A DNA stretch of 64,000 nucleotides from Candidatus Vicinibacter affinis (lineage in GTDB: Bacteria > Bacteroidota > Bacteroidia > Chitinophagales > Saprospiraceae). Numbering within the stretch: position 1 is the first letter of the stretch; every line of letters begins with the position of its first letter. A program made the translations under genes and the position numbers. A model generated the notes under the pieces. It had not been told where the DNA came from. It saw only the letters and a list, made by a program, of their open reading frames with translations, and searched no databases. The stretch lies in NCBI GenBank assembly GCA_016714365.1, contig JADJNH010000005.1, positions 1,960,501 through 2,024,500 of the forward strand, read 5' to 3'. Positions 26,802 through 36,121 of the stretch are shown here, one piece after another.

Positions 26802-27770
26802 ATGAAAGCAGCCATTATCAAAGAGAAAAACACCCCGATTGTAATTGAACAAATTGCCAACCCTGAGCCCTCTTTGAAAGAAGTGGTGGTTGATGTACAA
26901 TTTGCGGGTTTGAATCATCGAGATGTCTGGATTCTAAAGGGGCAATATGCCGGTATTCAGTATCCAATGGTGGTTGGTTCTGATTTGGCTGGAACCTACC
27001 TTGGGAAGAAGGTTATTGTTAATCCTGCATTTAATTGGGGGAACATCCAGACTCACCAATCCAATCATTTTGAAATTCTTGGATTACCCAAGTACGGAGC
27101 ACTTGCCGAAAAGGTGAAAGTGCCTGAATCTTCCATTCATCCTTTACCTGAGCATCTCAAGCCTGAAGAAGGAGCGTCTCTGCCACTGGCCGGTCTTACT
27201 GCTTACAGGGCATTAATTAGCAGGGGGCAGGCTGTTAAAGGAGAAAAAGTTTTGATAACCGGAATTGGAGGTGGTGTAGCACTTTTTGCCATGCAATTTG
27301 CATTGGCGTTAGGCCTGGAGGTATATGTGAGTTCTTCAGATGAAAATAAAATTCAAAAAGCAGTTTCCCTCGGCGCTAAGGCCGGAGTTAATTATAAAAA
27401 TGAGGAATGGGAAAAAGATTTTGTCAAAAATTTTGGCGGAGTGGATTTAGTCATTGATGGTGCGGCAGGAGATGGATTTGGCAAACTGGTTAAAATTTGC
27501 AATCCCGCAGCCAGGATCGTTATTTATGGTGGCACTAATGGCATGATCACTCAGCTGATTCCCCAACAGATATTTTGGAAGCAAATTTCTATTTTAGGGT
27601 CCACAATGGGCTCAGAAACTGATTTCAAAAATATGTTGACCATGGTAGAAAAACACCAAATACATCCGGTAATAGATCAAATATTTCCTTTTGATGAAGT
27701 CAATGAGGCATTTAATAGAATGTCGAGTGGCAAACAATTTGGTAAAATTGTATTAGGGATAGCTCCATGA
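26802..27770 (+). CDS. Zinc-independent MDR-family alcohol dehydrogenase/quinone oxidoreductase
   Basis: The 322-residue protein has the GroES-like N-terminal domain (AGLNHRDVWILKGQY) and an NAD(P)-binding Rossmann domain (KVLITGIGGGVALFAMQFAL). The catalytic zinc ligands of true alcohol dehydrogenases are not in place: Asn38-His39-Arg sits where the Cys would be, and the structural-zinc loop is missing. That puts it in the quinone oxidoreductase/enoyl reductase branch. ATG 26802 is preferred over one 24 bases upstream because MKAAIIKEK is the family beginning. The stop overlaps the next gene (ATGA). Confidence 0.85.
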   Translation: MKAAIIKEKNTPIVIEQIANPEPSLKEVVVDVQFAGLNHRDVWILKGQYAGIQYPMVVGSDLAGTYLGKKVIVNPAFNWGNIQTHQSNHFEILGLPKYGALAEKVKVPESSIHPLPEHLKPEEGASLPLAGLTAYRALISRGQAVKGEKVLITGIGGGVALFAMQFALALGLEVYVSSSDENKIQKAVSLGAKAGVNYKNEEWEKDFVKNFGGVDLVIDGAAGDGFGKLVKICNPAARIVIYGGTNGMITQLIPQQIFWKQISILGSTMGSETDFKNMLTMVEKHQIHPVIDQIFPFDEVNEAFNRMSSGKQFGKIVLGIAP

Positions 27771-28276
27771 CAAGAGTTGCAATTATATCGGACACTCATG
27801 GTTATATAGACGATAAACTTTTTTATTATTTGGATTCCTGTGATGAAGTGTGGCATGCCGGAGATATAGGAGACCTTGGAATTGTGGACCAGCTGTCCTC
27901 CAAAAAAATAAGTCGCATTGTTTTTGGGAATATTGACAATCATTTAATTCGCGCCAGTGTTCCTGAGGTGCTTGTTTTCAATTGTGAACAAACAAAGGTG
28001 CTCATCATACATATTGCCGGTAAAATGGGCAGTTATACCCCTGAATTAAGAAAACTTATCACTGAACACAAACCTGATATATTGGTGTGTGGTCATTCTC
28101 ATATTCTCAAAGTAGGCTTTGATAAAAAATACCAACTCTTACACATCAACCCGGGTGCGTATGGGGTACATGGATTTCATGTGGTCAGAACCCTGATTAG
28201 ATTTAGTATAGAAGGTAAGGATATTAAAAATATGGAAGTAATTGAAATTCCGCGCAACACAATCGCACATGTTTAA
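27767..28276 (+). CDS. YfcE/MJ0936-type metallophosphoesterase
   Basis: The 169-residue protein is a minimal calcineurin-like phosphodiesterase. The metal-ligand motifs appear in order: SDTHG (8-12), HAGDIGD, GNIDNH, HIAG and CGHSH. Such small proteins hydrolyse phosphodiester bonds with Mn or related metals; natural substrates are mostly unknown. It overlaps the oxidoreductase stop by four bases and ends the operon. Confidence 0.9.
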   Translation: MTRVAIISDTHGYIDDKLFYYLDSCDEVWHAGDIGDLGIVDQLSSKKISRIVFGNIDNHLIRASVPEVLVFNCEQTKVLIIHIAGKMGSYTPELRKLITEHKPDILVCGHSHILKVGFDKKYQLLHINPGAYGVHGFHVVRTLIRFSIEGKDIKNMEVIEIPRNTIAHV

Positions 28277-28363
28277 CGAAACATCTACAGTGATTTAGAT
28301 TTTTTTTAAATTATTTAACCAGCTATTGGCCCGTTGTTGTTTAGTTTGGGTTTGAAACGCTTG

Positions 28364-29386
28364 TTAAGAATTAAACAAGTTATCATATTGGTTATCTGAT
28401 TTCCCTTTTTCGATTTCATCTCTTTCAGGGCGAGCGGCATCAAGTTTGAATTTGCTTTCAGTCTTGACAGGTCCCATTAATAAAAGTTTACTTTTTTCTT
28501 CATAAGACTGGAGCATTTTCAAGCCCTCTTCCTCAAATACTCCATTTTGAAGATCGACTGAATTCATAAAATTCTCAGATAGCTCCATAAATCTTTCCAT
28601 TTCGCCAACTTTATTAGCTACGTCATCCGCAATGTGTTCCAAAGCCTGATCAAAGATTAATCTCTGATCAGCGTTTCCGGTAATGACATTCATAGCTGAT
28701 TTCATGGCACTGTGGGAGGCACGGATTGCTTTTCTTTCTTCTTCTTTTAGTTTTACCTGATCTTTAGTGTCCTCCAGCAGTATTTCTGAATTCTGATACA
28801 TTTTTGAGAGCACCTTGCTCAGAATATCCATTTTGCTTAAAAGGTGATTGTATTTTTCATTGGTTTCCTGCAACCTGGCGGCTTTCCTTGTTGCCAAAAC
28901 CATTTGAGGTTCTAATCCCTGATTTTTCGCCACCTGGGCCATCCTGAGATTTGTTTCAATTTCTTTAGAGTTTTCAGAAACATTGGTTTGCAGCTTTCTG
29001 ATTTGACCTTTGAGCACACCAATTTGTTCACTCATTTTAGACAAATTGTTCTGAAGATCTTCAATGTAATTTTTGAGAATGCCAATAGGATCTATGGTAA
29101 CAAAGATTCCTGTGACCCAACGCATGATGCTTTTATACATGTAGCCAATCAGATTTCTCATTCTGGGATCAATTACCATGTAAATTATTGCGCCCAGGAC
29201 CAAGAGCATTCCTGAAAGATAAATGAGGTTGCTTGTGAGCGAAATCAAATAGGGGAGAAATTTATAGAGTACGGCTCCTGCGCCAATCAGCAGTCCTCCA
29301 AGTACTATAGTTCCGGTAATGCCTTCAGGTTTAGACCAGAAAGTTTTTGGTTTTTCCATTCCGGATCCTGGATTGATTGTAGCCAT
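28364..29386 (-). CDS. Membrane-anchored coiled-coil protein, possibly PspA/IM30-like
   Basis: I do not recognise a named family. The 340-residue protein has two membrane segments (about 24-47 and 54-72), an amphipathic region (about 75-100), then a long helical coiled coil (about 100-270). The acidic/charged tail is probably disordered. From 'DPIGILKNYIEDLQNN' onward the heptads and a central A-rich helix ('ATRKAARLQE') recall PspA/Vipp1 proteins, which scaffold stressed membranes, but here a membrane anchor precedes them. It sits 30 bases after a second coiled-coil gene on the same strand, so the two are probably one operon. Membrane-stress function is inference. Confidence 0.55.
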   Translation of the reverse strand: MATINPGSGMEKPKTFWSKPEGITGTIVLGGLLIGAGAVLYKFLPYLISLTSNLIYLSGMLLVLGAIIYMVIDPRMRNLIGYMYKSIMRWVTGIFVTIDPIGILKNYIEDLQNNLSKMSEQIGVLKGQIRKLQTNVSENSKEIETNLRMAQVAKNQGLEPQMVLATRKAARLQETNEKYNHLLSKMDILSKVLSKMYQNSEILLEDTKDQVKLKEEERKAIRASHSAMKSAMNVITGNADQRLIFDQALEHIADDVANKVGEMERFMELSENFMNSVDLQNGVFEEEGLKMLQSYEEKSKLLLMGPVKTESKFKLDAARPERDEIEKGKSDNQYDNLFNS

Positions 29387-29416
29387 AATTATAAGTTTTT
29401 ACAAAATTAAAAGAAA

Positions 29417-29965
29417 TTATTTCTTTAGTGATTTTAATTGGGACAGATCAAGGCTAATCCATTCCTGTATCTTTAAAATGGTTTTTTCGAAAACAGATTT
29501 TTTGTTTTGGATTTTTTGGTCATTCAATTTGATTTCCTCTTGAATTCCATCCAATTTTGATTTCAACAACTCGTTTTCTTCCTGTAATTCTTTTATTTTT
29601 TGGTTGTTGATTTTAATGAGCTCCTCCTTCTCATGTAGTTCATGCTTTTTATCTTCTACCCTTGTTTTGTATTGTGCGTGCATCGCCTGAATGAATTTGG
29701 CTTCTTCATTTTGTACGATATTTTTAAAACTTTCGGCAGAGGCAAGAATATCATCTACACTTACCCCCATGGTGGATGCGGTAGTAAGTGTGGATTGTAT
29801 GGCAGTGTTTTCATCCATATTCATGGATTTGAGACTTTTTACGGCCTGTCTGTATTTGATGTAATCAAATTTTTGACTGTTGTTACGGCTAATTTCTTCA
29901 CTGATCAATTTGGCACTTGGCAGATCGATTCCTTCTGTCTCCAAGTTAAACATTTGTTCAAGCAT
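29417..29965 (-). CDS. Coiled-coil protein of unknown function, partner of the membrane coiled-coil gene
   Basis: The 182-residue protein has a helical N-terminal domain (about 1-85, 'DYIKYRQAVKSLKSMNMDEN' onward). A heptad-rich coiled coil follows ('ELHEKEELIKINNQKIKELQ', about 108-160). There is no signal peptide or membrane helix, so it is cytoplasmic. It is the first gene of a two-gene unit with the two-transmembrane protein downstream, and both are rich in long helices, suggesting they bind each other. No function was recognised. Confidence 0.7.
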   Translation of the reverse strand: MLEQMFNLETEGIDLPSAKLISEEISRNNSQKFDYIKYRQAVKSLKSMNMDENTAIQSTLTTASTMGVSVDDILASAESFKNIVQNEEAKFIQAMHAQYKTRVEDKKHELHEKEELIKINNQKIKELQEENELLKSKLDGIQEEIKLNDQKIQNKKSVFEKTILKIQEWISLDLSQLKSLKK

Positions 29966-30142
29966 TGTATAGGAGCTTTTAAATAATACGGAAAGGTAAG
30001 AAGGCTAATGAGACCAATCTTAAAATTTCTACTAAAAAGCTAAACTAGACGATAAAAGAGGGTTGAAAGGCGAATATGGTATGGAGAATAACCACCTAAA
30101 ATGAATGTTTGATAGATTATAACCTTTACCATGCAAAGGGTT

Positions 30143-31189
30143 TTATAGAAAGTCCACATCCGGCAGGTAGGGGTAGCGCATTAGATATTGGATGGCTTTC
30201 TCAAGTTCCATTTGGTCAAACAAGACGCTGTAGATCATTTGAATAATGGGGACCCGAATCTGGTAATATTTGGCCAATTGATGTGCAATTTGAACAGTTC
30301 TTACACCTTCAACAATTTCATCCATTGAACTTATAATTTCCTGCATAGATTCCCCTTGGCTAAACCTAAATCCGAAGGTGAAGTTTCGGCTTTTTTCGCT
30401 GGTAGCCGTTGCTATAAGGTCACCTATTCCTGCAGTGCCGAGAAATGATCTGTGTGTGGCTCCGACGGCTCTTCCTATTTCTATCATTTCCCTCAACCCT
30501 CGGGTAATCAACATGGCCTGGATGTTTTTTCCCATGCCTTTGCCCGCCAACATTCCAGAAGCAAGCGCGATGATATTCTTTAGCGCGCCTGCCATTTCTG
30601 CACCGACTAAATCATAAGACCCAAAAACATAAAATATTTTGCTGGCTAAATATTCAGAACCAGCTTTGATCACTTCATCATATTCACTGGCTATCACACA
30701 TGCTGTGGGCTGGCCATCCAGAATTTCCCGGTACAAATTTGGTCCTGCCAAACAACCAATCCTGAGCACGGGAGTTTCCTGGCGGATGACCTCGCTCATG
30801 GTATGAATTTGCTTACGGGAAATTTTTATATGCCTTATTTCGTTAAGAGGCAAATCAGAAAGGTCAAGACCTTTGGTTCCGTGAATCAGAATATGGCCTG
30901 GTGTAAGAAATGGGCTCATTGATTTGATGGTATCTCTAAAGCTTGCGGATGGAACCACCGGAAAAATTAAACTACAAGATTGAGTAATTTCTTCAATTTG
31001 ATCGGTAGCTCTGATTCTTTTGGAAAGTGTAAGATTTATGTGGGTATTATGTTCATTTATGTTGTCAACGATTTGTTTCCTTCTGGAAAAAAGCAAAACA
31101 TCCGCATTATGGGCCAAAAGCGTCGCAATGGTCGTGCCAAAGCTACCGGCACCCACCACACCAACTATTGCTTTTTCCTTGGTTTTCAT
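30143..31189 (-). CDS. gpsA: Glycerol-3-phosphate dehydrogenase [NAD(P)+]
   Basis: The 348-residue protein reduces dihydroxyacetone phosphate to sn-glycerol-3-phosphate for phospholipid head groups. The NAD-binding loop GVVGAGSFGTTIATLL (10-25), 'LIHGTKGLD', the catalytic lysine in 'GALKNIIALASGM' and the C-terminal 'EIVEGVRTV' are all in place. The length is a little above the usual ~330, owing to the C-terminal tail. It is monocistronic, with 177 and 138 bases of spacer on the two sides. Confidence is high. Confidence 0.95.
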   Translation of the reverse strand: MKTKEKAIVGVVGAGSFGTTIATLLAHNADVLLFSRRKQIVDNINEHNTHINLTLSKRIRATDQIEEITQSCSLIFPVVPSASFRDTIKSMSPFLTPGHILIHGTKGLDLSDLPLNEIRHIKISRKQIHTMSEVIRQETPVLRIGCLAGPNLYREILDGQPTACVIASEYDEVIKAGSEYLASKIFYVFGSYDLVGAEMAGALKNIIALASGMLAGKGMGKNIQAMLITRGLREMIEIGRAVGATHRSFLGTAGIGDLIATATSEKSRNFTFGFRFSQGESMQEIISSMDEIVEGVRTVQIAHQLAKYYQIRVPIIQMIYSVLFDQMELEKAIQYLMRYPYLPDVDFL

Positions 31190-31327
31190 AGAAAATGGGC
31201 GGCCAAGTTATGAATAAACCAGTCATTAAGGGCACTAAATAAACTTATTAAAAGATATGCTAATACTTAAGCAAGTGAATATGAATGTGCCCCCCAAAAT
31301 AAAAATGACTATTTTAGCCCTTAAATT

Positions 31328-33442
31328 ATGAAATCAGTATTTATGCAGAATGTCATTTCCCATTATTCAGGAAAGGCCGGTGGATTACCAGTAATGTTCT
31401 TATTCAATCTACTCATTTTACTGGGGGTTTCTTGTCGCAAAGTCGAGCCAAAATGGGATGCCGAGATACTGACTCCATTACTAAAATCTGAGCTCAATGT
31501 TTCAGATCTTGTTCAGGACAGTAGTCTTTTGACAGACAGCAACAATGTTTTACAATTTGTGTATCGTCAATCGTTGTACAATATTGCAGTCGATTCCTTA
31601 TTTCAGATAAATGATACAGTACGGGCCAGAACTTTTACCATTGACAGTCTCTCCTTGTACAATGCAACTGCCACTTATCCGATAACGCTTGGTGCGATTT
31701 GCCTGCAGGCTGGTTTTATAGGCGCCATCATCATTTCCCAAAATGGAAGTTCAATTGCCATACCGGCCATTCCATCTTTCAATACGCCTGCATTTGAAAT
31801 TAATGCAGATTCTTTATTTACATCCATGACTTTGGATCAGGGAAAAATTGACGTAGGATTTAAGAATGAACTTCCTATTGATATTACAGATGTAAAGTTT
31901 GAACTCAGAAATCAATCGGACAATGCACTGATCGTCAGTGGCAATTTCCCTTTGATTAAATCAAAAACTTCAGAGAAACAAACCTTTCTGCTAGACGGCA
32001 AGACACTTGAGGGAAAACTTAAAGCTCAGTTGATCAGTTTTTCTTCTCCGGGTTCTAATAATGTTCCTGTATTAATTGATACCAGCAATGCGATAGTCGC
32101 TGAACTTAAAGTTTATGATTTGTTCCCAAACACAGCTACGGCTGTGTGGCCTGAACAAAATCTGGTAAATCAACAACAGAATTTTTACTTGAGGGGTTTG
32201 GATGTTCAACTTAAAGAAGCCATTATAAAATCAGGAAAGATCCGATTGAGGATGTTCAGTACCATTCAAGACAGCGTGAAACTAACTTATACAATACCAG
32301 GGGGAACCAAGAATGGTGTTCCGTTTGAGATTTATCAGGTGTTGCCTCCTGCCCCGCCCGGAGGTGCTTCCGAGTATCAGAATGATTTTGACTTCAGTGG
32401 ATATCATGTTGATTTTACGGGTCAAACAAAAGATTCGTTCAATGCAATATTTAACACCTACCTGATGAAGATTGATTATTCAGGAGTTAAAAAAACATTT
32501 TCTAAGTCGGACAATTTCAGATTGGAGTTGGGTTTTGTTGGCATAAAACCTTCCTATGCCAGAGGTTATCTGAACATGGATACTTTTAAAATTGGGCCAT
32601 CTACCATCACTACAGATGTGTTTAATGATTTGAATGGTGTAATAAAGTTTGAGGATGTAAAAATGAGTGTAGGTCTGGAAAATAATATTGGTGCGGATGC
32701 AGAATTTTATTTGTCCCAAATTAAAGCTGTCAATTCACGAAATCAAACAAGTCTGGATTTGACTGGAGATATTTTAAATAGACCACTGAGTATTGACCGT
32801 GCAAAAGATAATAATGGTTTTCCTCCTGTAGTTCCAAGCGTTCATAATTTCTATCTCAATAAGTCCAATTCGAATCTAAATGAATTCGTCAGCTTATTAC
32901 CTGATCAATTGGATTACAGTTTGGAGATTCGAACCAACCCCAAAGGCAATGTTTCTAATTTTCAAGATTTCATTTACGATGGAAAATTATTAAACGTTGA
33001 TTTGTTATTGGAAGCCCCTCTTAATTTTTCAGCATCCGGAATGCAGTTATGCAGAGAACTGGAAATGGATTTGAGCCAGGATCGACTTGAACAAATACAA
33101 GGAGGGAATCTTTTTTTAAATGTTGACAATGGCGTTCCGATAGATTGCAGACTTACACTTGCTTTGATCAATCCTGTTGATGGAACAAGCATTCCTTTGA
33201 TCAATGGGAATCAGATCATTCAGGCAGCAGAAATAGACGCCTTTGGCAAAGTGACTCAGCCAAAAAGTTCAGTCATCAAGATTGAGTTGTCCCGCAGTTT
33301 GATAGATGAAATTTTACGAACTAAGAAAGTAAAGGTTTGTGCAGTTTTTGACACAAAGCCTGCTGATAAAGCCGTTAAAATTTACAGTGATTATAAAATT
33401 AATTTTTCGTTGACAGGAGATTTTATATACAGAGCAGAATGA
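31328..33442 (+). CDS. Large lipoprotein of unknown function
   Basis: The 704-residue protein has a lipoprotein signal peptide with Cys36 (LLGVSC), followed by a long beta-rich body without recognisable catalytic motifs. Recurrent statements such as 'VDVGFKNELPIDITDVKFEL' (about 175-195) look like immunoglobulin-like strands. The motif 'KWDAEILTPLLKSEL' just after the lipid site recalls Bacteroidota lipoproteins described only as hypothetical. The stop overlaps the start of the next gene by ATGA, so it is translated together with a barrel-like protein. A role as a surface lipoprotein/outer-membrane pair is inferred from context. Confidence 0.7.
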   Translation: MKSVFMQNVISHYSGKAGGLPVMFLFNLLILLGVSCRKVEPKWDAEILTPLLKSELNVSDLVQDSSLLTDSNNVLQFVYRQSLYNIAVDSLFQINDTVRARTFTIDSLSLYNATATYPITLGAICLQAGFIGAIIISQNGSSIAIPAIPSFNTPAFEINADSLFTSMTLDQGKIDVGFKNELPIDITDVKFELRNQSDNALIVSGNFPLIKSKTSEKQTFLLDGKTLEGKLKAQLISFSSPGSNNVPVLIDTSNAIVAELKVYDLFPNTATAVWPEQNLVNQQQNFYLRGLDVQLKEAIIKSGKIRLRMFSTIQDSVKLTYTIPGGTKNGVPFEIYQVLPPAPPGGASEYQNDFDFSGYHVDFTGQTKDSFNAIFNTYLMKIDYSGVKKTFSKSDNFRLELGFVGIKPSYARGYLNMDTFKIGPSTITTDVFNDLNGVIKFEDVKMSVGLENNIGADAEFYLSQIKAVNSRNQTSLDLTGDILNRPLSIDRAKDNNGFPPVVPSVHNFYLNKSNSNLNEFVSLLPDQLDYSLEIRTNPKGNVSNFQDFIYDGKLLNVDLLLEAPLNFSASGMQLCRELEMDLSQDRLEQIQGGNLFLNVDNGVPIDCRLTLALINPVDGTSIPLINGNQIIQAAEIDAFGKVTQPKSSVIKIELSRSLIDEILRTKKVKVCAVFDTKPADKAVKIYSDYKINFSLTGDFIYRAE

Positions 33443-34671
33443 GAACAGCCATCACGTTATTAATTGTATTTTTTGCAGGGTTTCAAATGTTTGCACAATC
33501 AGATTTTCCGGAATTTGATCAATCCTCTGGCAAACAAAGTGTTTTAGCTTTACATGGCTCCATATTAGGAGGTTCAGATTATTTAAATATGCCTTTTGTC
33601 AAAGCTTACTACAACAGTGGGTTCCTTGATCAGTCTTTAAAAGAAAAGGCATTTGATCAGCTCAAAAATTTAAATCACTTGGGGGTTATTTTTGGATTAG
33701 GTATAAGTTATCAAAAAAGTGGATTGTCAAAAGGACCATTTCATCAAATAAGACTAATTGCGGGGCATGAAGATATTGTTGAGGCGAAGTTTGACGAAGA
33801 GTTATTTGGTCTTTATTTTTTTGGCAACAAACGTTATGAAAATATAAGGGCGCAATTTGATAATAGCTCTTTTGATGTGTTAAGGTATCAGTATTTAAAG
33901 TTCGGGGCTGATCGAAAGATTGGAAAATGGATGGCATCAGGACAAATTGGTTTGGCTTTCGGACAGGAAATGCGAGAATTGAAAATTAATAAAGGATCCC
34001 TCTTTACCGCAGAAGGTGGGAAATCTTTAGAGTTGGATTTAGAATTGAAATCAATATTTACGGATCAGGAGAATAAATCACTTTTGTCCATACAAGGAAT
34101 TGGAATAGTTAGTGACTGGGCCCTAGGTTATCAATTGAATGAAGTTACTAAAATAAGTGTTGGGATAAATAGATTGGGATTTATTCGTTGGAATGATCAG
34201 TTGACTGGAGAGCAGGTAGATACCAATTACTTTTTTGATGGATTGGCAGTAAACAATTTGTTTGATTCAATTTATGTGGAATTAAAATCTGAAGAGGCGC
34301 TTGAGAATCAATTTTTAGAGCCCCTACCAAATGTGAATAAAAATATTCGTCTTCCATTTGAGTGGCGACTTAATTTCCAGACACTTTTAATGAACAGAAA
34401 GATTTTTCTTTCTTCAAGTGTTGCTTACATGCCTTCCAGAGCATTGGGCGCTTTTGGGGCAGTCAGATGTTCCTATCATTGGACACCTTGGTTATGGGCG
34501 GGAGTATCCGGGGGTTTTGGAATTTATAATTCTTGGAATTTGGGAGTTTCCTGTTCTGCTTACATAAAAGGGTACAGATTGGATATAGATTCAAACTCTT
34601 TGGTTAACTGGTTGCTTGCCGATCAGGCGGCATCGGTAAATGGGCAAATAAGAGTGAGCAGATATTTTTAG
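33439..34671 (+). CDS. Probable outer-membrane beta-barrel protein, partner of the upstream lipoprotein
   Basis: The 410-residue protein has an export signal ending QMFAQ and then alternating polar/hydrophobic stretches with a terminal 'GQIRVSRYF', a typical C-terminal barrel strand ending in Phe. Motifs such as 'KWMASGQIGLAFGQEMREL' and 'LWAGVSGGFGIYNSWNLGVS' look like barrel hairpins. The family is unrecognised, though several DUF families of Bacteroidota outer-membrane proteins look like this. It overlaps the lipoprotein gene by four bases, so the two probably form one surface complex. Confidence 0.65.
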   Translation: MRTAITLLIVFFAGFQMFAQSDFPEFDQSSGKQSVLALHGSILGGSDYLNMPFVKAYYNSGFLDQSLKEKAFDQLKNLNHLGVIFGLGISYQKSGLSKGPFHQIRLIAGHEDIVEAKFDEELFGLYFFGNKRYENIRAQFDNSSFDVLRYQYLKFGADRKIGKWMASGQIGLAFGQEMRELKINKGSLFTAEGGKSLELDLELKSIFTDQENKSLLSIQGIGIVSDWALGYQLNEVTKISVGINRLGFIRWNDQLTGEQVDTNYFFDGLAVNNLFDSIYVELKSEEALENQFLEPLPNVNKNIRLPFEWRLNFQTLLMNRKIFLSSSVAYMPSRALGAFGAVRCSYHWTPWLWAGVSGGFGIYNSWNLGVSCSAYIKGYRLDIDSNSLVNWLLADQAASVNGQIRVSRYF

Positions 34672-34793
34672 CAAACTTGCTAATTATTTCAAAAATAAAT
34701 GGATTAAGGGTAATTATTTTGAATTCAACCAATGGCATTTTTCGTTTGTTGAATTTGAATTGACTTTGCTACTTGTTTTTATGATCAGATAGA

Positions 34794-34822
34794 TTGAAAC
34801 AGAAATCTATTGGTTACTTTTG
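34794..34822 (+). promoter_or_regulatory. Promoter TTG-N18-TACTTTTG of the CoA-transferase/Na-Pi operon
   Basis: TTG at 34794 and TACTTTTG at 34815-34822 are 18 bases apart. The box ends 12 bases before ATG 34835, giving a nearly leaderless transcript. It also argues against the TTG at 34820 as a start codon. Confidence 0.6.
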
Positions 34823-34834
34823 AACCCTGATAAT

Positions 34835-36121
34835 ATGGAAATACAATATAAAAATGCAGAGGATGCTGTTAAAGTGGTCCGATCTGGTCATCGTGTATTT
34901 GTGCAGGGGAGTGCGGCCACTCCAACCAAATTATTAAGTGCACTGGAGAATAGAGCTTCTGAATTATCCAAGGTAGAAATTGTGGCTTTGACCACTTTTG
35001 GTGAAATGTGTTTAGCTAAACCAGAGTATAAAGAGTCTTTTTATTTCAATTCGTTGTTTGTTTCATCCAATATTCGTGACGCTGTCCAGCGGGGTATGGG
35101 AAGTTATATTCCAGTATTTCTTAGTGAGATCCCAAGATTGTTTAATCAAAAAATATTGCCAATTGATGTGGCCTTTATCCATGTTTCACCTCCTGATGCT
35201 CATGGATATTGCAGTCTGGGAGTTTCAGTGGACATAAGCCTTTCCGCAGTTAAGAATGCAAAATATGTAATTGCACAAGTTAACCCTAATATGCCCAGGA
35301 CACATGGGGATGGAATACTGCACCATTCTGAAATTAATTGTTGTGTAGCTGTAGACGATCCATTACCCGAAATAAATTATGGCAAGAATGCGGGAGAAAC
35401 AGAAAGTTTGATTGGGAAACATTGTGCAGCCTTAATAGAAGATGGTTCTACCTTACAAATGGGGATTGGTTCTATTCCCGATGCAGTCATGGGTGAGCTT
35501 TATCATCACAAAGATCTTGGTGTCCATACAGAGATGTTTTCTGATGGTGTGGTGAACTTATGCAAGGCTGGGGTTATTACCAATAAATATAAAAAGAAGC
35601 ATCGCCGAAAAGTAATAACGACTTTTGTCGCAGGGAGTAAAATGCTGTATGAATTTATTGATGACAACCCTTCTTTTGCTTTTCTCGAATCAGATTATGT
35701 GAATGATGCTTATGTGATTGGTAAAAACCCTAAAGTTGTTTCTATCAATGGAGCCATTGAAATTGACCTGACCGGACAGATTTGCTCTGATTCAATCGGA
35801 ACTTATCAATTTTCTGGTGTTGGGGGGCAAATGGATTTTATGAGAGGAGCTGCCATGTCAGAAGGTGGGAAACCTGTTATTGCGATTTCTTCCACTACCA
35901 GCAGTGGGAAATCTAAAATTGTTCCCTTTTTGAAAGAAGGAGCCGGGGTTGTAAGCACACGAGCCAATGTGCACTTTGTGGTAACCGAATTTGGGGTGGC
36001 TAATTTATATGGGAAAAATCTTGAACAAAGGGCGCGAGAGTTGGTAAACATTGCACATCCTCAATTTAGAGAGGAGCTTAATATAGCTATCTTTGAAAGG
36101 TTTGGTAAAAAATTTTTCTAA
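34835..36121 (+). CDS. Acetyl-CoA hydrolase/CoA-transferase family protein
   Basis: The 428-residue protein belongs to the two-domain acetyl-CoA hydrolase/4-hydroxybutyrate CoA-transferase family. The catalytic Glu233 lies in HTEMFSDGV, with the CoA-site glycines GIGSIPDAV ahead of it and the C-terminal signature 'SGVGGQMDFMRGA' (family form GxGGxxDFxRGA). It moves CoA between short-chain acids, for example acetate, butyrate or succinate; the exact pair cannot be read. The phaB-like gene 9 kb away would use related acyl-CoA chemistry. It abuts the Na/Pi gene with no spacer. Confidence 0.88.
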   Translation: MEIQYKNAEDAVKVVRSGHRVFVQGSAATPTKLLSALENRASELSKVEIVALTTFGEMCLAKPEYKESFYFNSLFVSSNIRDAVQRGMGSYIPVFLSEIPRLFNQKILPIDVAFIHVSPPDAHGYCSLGVSVDISLSAVKNAKYVIAQVNPNMPRTHGDGILHHSEINCCVAVDDPLPEINYGKNAGETESLIGKHCAALIEDGSTLQMGIGSIPDAVMGELYHHKDLGVHTEMFSDGVVNLCKAGVITNKYKKKHRRKVITTFVAGSKMLYEFIDDNPSFAFLESDYVNDAYVIGKNPKVVSINGAIEIDLTGQICSDSIGTYQFSGVGGQMDFMRGAAMSEGGKPVIAISSTTSSGKSKIVPFLKEGAGVVSTRANVHFVVTEFGVANLYGKNLEQRARELVNIAHPQFREELNIAIFERFGKKFF

